From NCBI GenBank assembly GCA_035578155.1, contig JAPWDM010000004.1:60923792-60987791 (forward strand): a DNA stretch of 64,000 nucleotides, given 5' to 3'. This document shows, piece after piece, positions 62,200 to 64,000 of the stretch. The number at the start of each line of letters is the position of its first letter. Positions within the stretch are counted from its first letter, which is position 1. The DNA comes from Brachynemurus nebulosus (lineage: Eukaryota; Arthropoda; Insecta; Neuroptera; Myrmeleontidae). A program made the position numbers and the translations under genes. The notes under the pieces were generated by a model, which searched no databases, was not told where the DNA came from, and saw nothing but the letters and a program-made list of their open reading frames with translations.

Positions 62200-63377
62200 T
62201 ATTTAACAAAGGAATTCCTTACACATAATTATAGTACGTATAAATATGTTAATCATGTCACAGGCGAGAAATCAGAAATTTTGTTGAATTTCTTCTTGGA
62301 TAATAATGAAGGAACACATTTTTCACGTAATGAATATCAGAATTCTGATTTAATTAATATTTTTATTCACCATAAATTAAATAAAAAATAACTTTACAAC
62401 AAATTTCGTCTTAAAAAATAAAAATTTTATCCATTTTATAGCATTTCTACTAATAATTTGAACCAGTATTTTTGAAGGACGTTTTTAACATCGAAATATT
62501 CCATAATACAAAATTTCATATAGTGAGGACTATTTCTATTTTAAATTACTTTCGAATTTTCGAAAATTTGATTGCCTATGTTTCCGAGAAATTCACTTTG
62601 GGATGAAATTTGTTATAATAATAGGATACCTTTAGAATTTGAATATAATAAAACAGTAAAATGTTGGAAGTCCAAAAATCTTGGATGAGTTCTCCAGCCA
62701 GACACGTCCAATTCCGGAAACCTCAAAAAATGAGTTTTTTGCAAAAATAAAAAGTAATAATTACAAACATGAAGCAAAGAAACGAATGCGCAACATACTT
62801 AATAGGTACTAAAAACGATGTAGTTAAATTTAAGGACATTGGTGTGAAAACAGAGTAAATATTCTTAAAATTATAGTTTGCATTTTACTTACAAATTGCA
62901 TTTTTGGATTAATAAATAAAAATCGTATACAGGCTGATAAATATTTTATAAATTATCTTCTTGATAATTCATCAAATAATTACTGATTTACCACTGAAGG
63001 TAAAAAAAATTGTACTTCAAAATAAGCTTGTACAATCGTATTAAAATACTAAATCAGAATATTTCCAAACATAAACATTAAAAAGGAAAATTGAACAAAA
63101 CTACTTTGTAAATATTATTAATAAATGCAGTAAGTTATACAAATATCGGATGGGTGTCTTTATTTAACATTAAATTTAAGGCTAATTAATAAATTCCAAT
63201 GCAGAAATAAAATAAAATGAAATAAATCAACATTTTTGATTCTTTTTTTGGTAGTTTTTGTACATAGATTCGTATATATCTTATTCAATAGATCGGTCCG
63301 AATGACGTCACATTCACCTGTCAAAAAATTAAATAGATTGCCTTGGTATCCATAATATAATGTGTGTATGCCGTGGG
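62200..63377. other. No gene seen
   Basis: AT-rich; includes interspersed repeat copy D (about 62620-62745: GTTGGAAGTCC, GATGAGTT, AGACACGTCCAATTCCGGAA), right part only. Confidence 0.5.
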
Positions 63378-63379
63378 TA

Positions 63380-63988
63380 CAGGGTTAGTCGAAAGTATGG
63401 AAACAGTGAAAAATCTCAGCGGGAAAGCATTTTTGGCATAAATGATAGTGGCAAAAGTTCAGCATTTTTTACGGCGCATTCGATGGTGACCTTGACTTCG
63501 ATGTCAAAGTCAAGGACAAGGTCATATCAAGGTCAAGTCCGTTTTTTTAATAGCAACCCCCCTTTTGGACCCTGGAAATGCATAGAGCGGAAAATTCTGC
63601 ATCCGAATATGACCTTGAAGTCAACGATCAAGGTCAAATTAAGGTCAAATGCTGCTTTTTACTGAAATTTTTAACTGAATTTTCTACTGTAATTTTTTGG
63701 ATTTTGGCGTTACGCATTAGATGCAGACAGAATGTAGACCTGCGTAGTAGGTGTAGCCAGGATGTAGGAATGCGTAATAGATGTAGTCAAGATGTAAATG
63801 TGGGGGGACGGGTTGCCATTTAAAAAAAAACGGACTTGAACTTGATATGATCTTGAACCTTGAAGTTAAAATCAAGGTCACCATCGAAAGCGCCATAAAA
63901 AATGCTGAAACTTTTGTTATCATCATTTATTCCAAAAATGCTTTCCCGCTGAGATTTTTCACTGTTTCCATACTTTTGACTAGCCCTG
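63380..63988. mobile_element. Tc1/mariner-type MITE with ~200-bp inverted ends
   Basis: 609 bp. Ends CAGGGTTAGTCGAAAGTATG and, reverse-complemented, CAGGGCTAGTCAAAAGTATG, flanked by TA (63378-63379 and 63989-63990). The arms run about 200 bp. The centre has three ~31-bp tandem units (63712-63800). Five exact TCAAGGTCA words (either strand) lie inside. Open frames here are accidental. Confidence 0.88.
63712..63800 (+). repeat. ~31-bp tandem repeat in MITE
   Basis: Three units of the type TGCGTAATAGATGTAGTCAA followed by GATGTAG. Confidence 0.75.
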
Positions 63989-64000
63989 TATAAGAATTAA

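Noticed and set aside
63360..63823. Two overlapping open frames near the right edge
   Set aside because: They lie within the inverted arms and centre of a Tc1-type MITE.

Overview
The window looks like a gene-poor, AT-rich stretch of an arthropod genome, most likely an insect and perhaps a hemipteran (the order is a guess). GT-AG introns, a xanthine dehydrogenase of animal type, copia and Bel/Pao retrotransposons, many hAT, piggyBac, Tc1 and Helitron-type short elements and long (TA)n tracts support this. Only two cellular genes can be supported, and both are on the minus strand.

They are tandem head-to-tail paralogs of xanthine dehydrogenase (Xdh), which oxidises hypoxanthine to xanthine to urate. 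The upstream copy is complete: ten exons between 41896 and 24107, 4053 coding nt, 1350 residues, with every Fe-S cysteine and molybdenum-site residue in register with bovine XDH. The downstream copy starts at 18805 and runs off the left edge; its Fe-S, FAD and early molybdenum-domain parts are present. In both genes a tiny first exon (45 or 63 nt) is split from the rest by a very long first intron (15.9 and 10.7 kb) packed with mobile elements. Exons 2 and 3 have the same lengths (58 and 97 nt) and phases in both, so the duplication kept the intron structure.

Layout: 1-2876, Xdh copy 1 exons 4-2; 2877-18760, its first intron, holding a fresh copia element (identical 211-bp LTRs, 5-bp target duplication), a Mutator-like element, a long-arm foldback element, a hAT-type MITE inside a transposase relic, a Harbinger deletion derivative and a hAT element; 18761-18805, its first exon; 18806-24106, spacer with nested DNA transposons; 24107-31087, Xdh copy 2 exons 10-2; 31088-41833, its first intron, with a decayed Bel/Pao element broken by two MITEs and a palindrome, a GC-rich hairpin-module element and a 100-nt hairpin; 41834-41896, first exon. 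From 41.9 to 64 kb there is no supported cellular gene: a second decayed Bel/Pao element (47641-52816), a TA-flanked inverted-repeat element, a 2.2-kb hAT element, a Helitron and a Tc1-type MITE dominate.

Insertion ends were called from terminal inverted repeats and target duplications read directly from the sequence. Family names rest on duplication length, terminal motifs and short protein remnants, not on searches.
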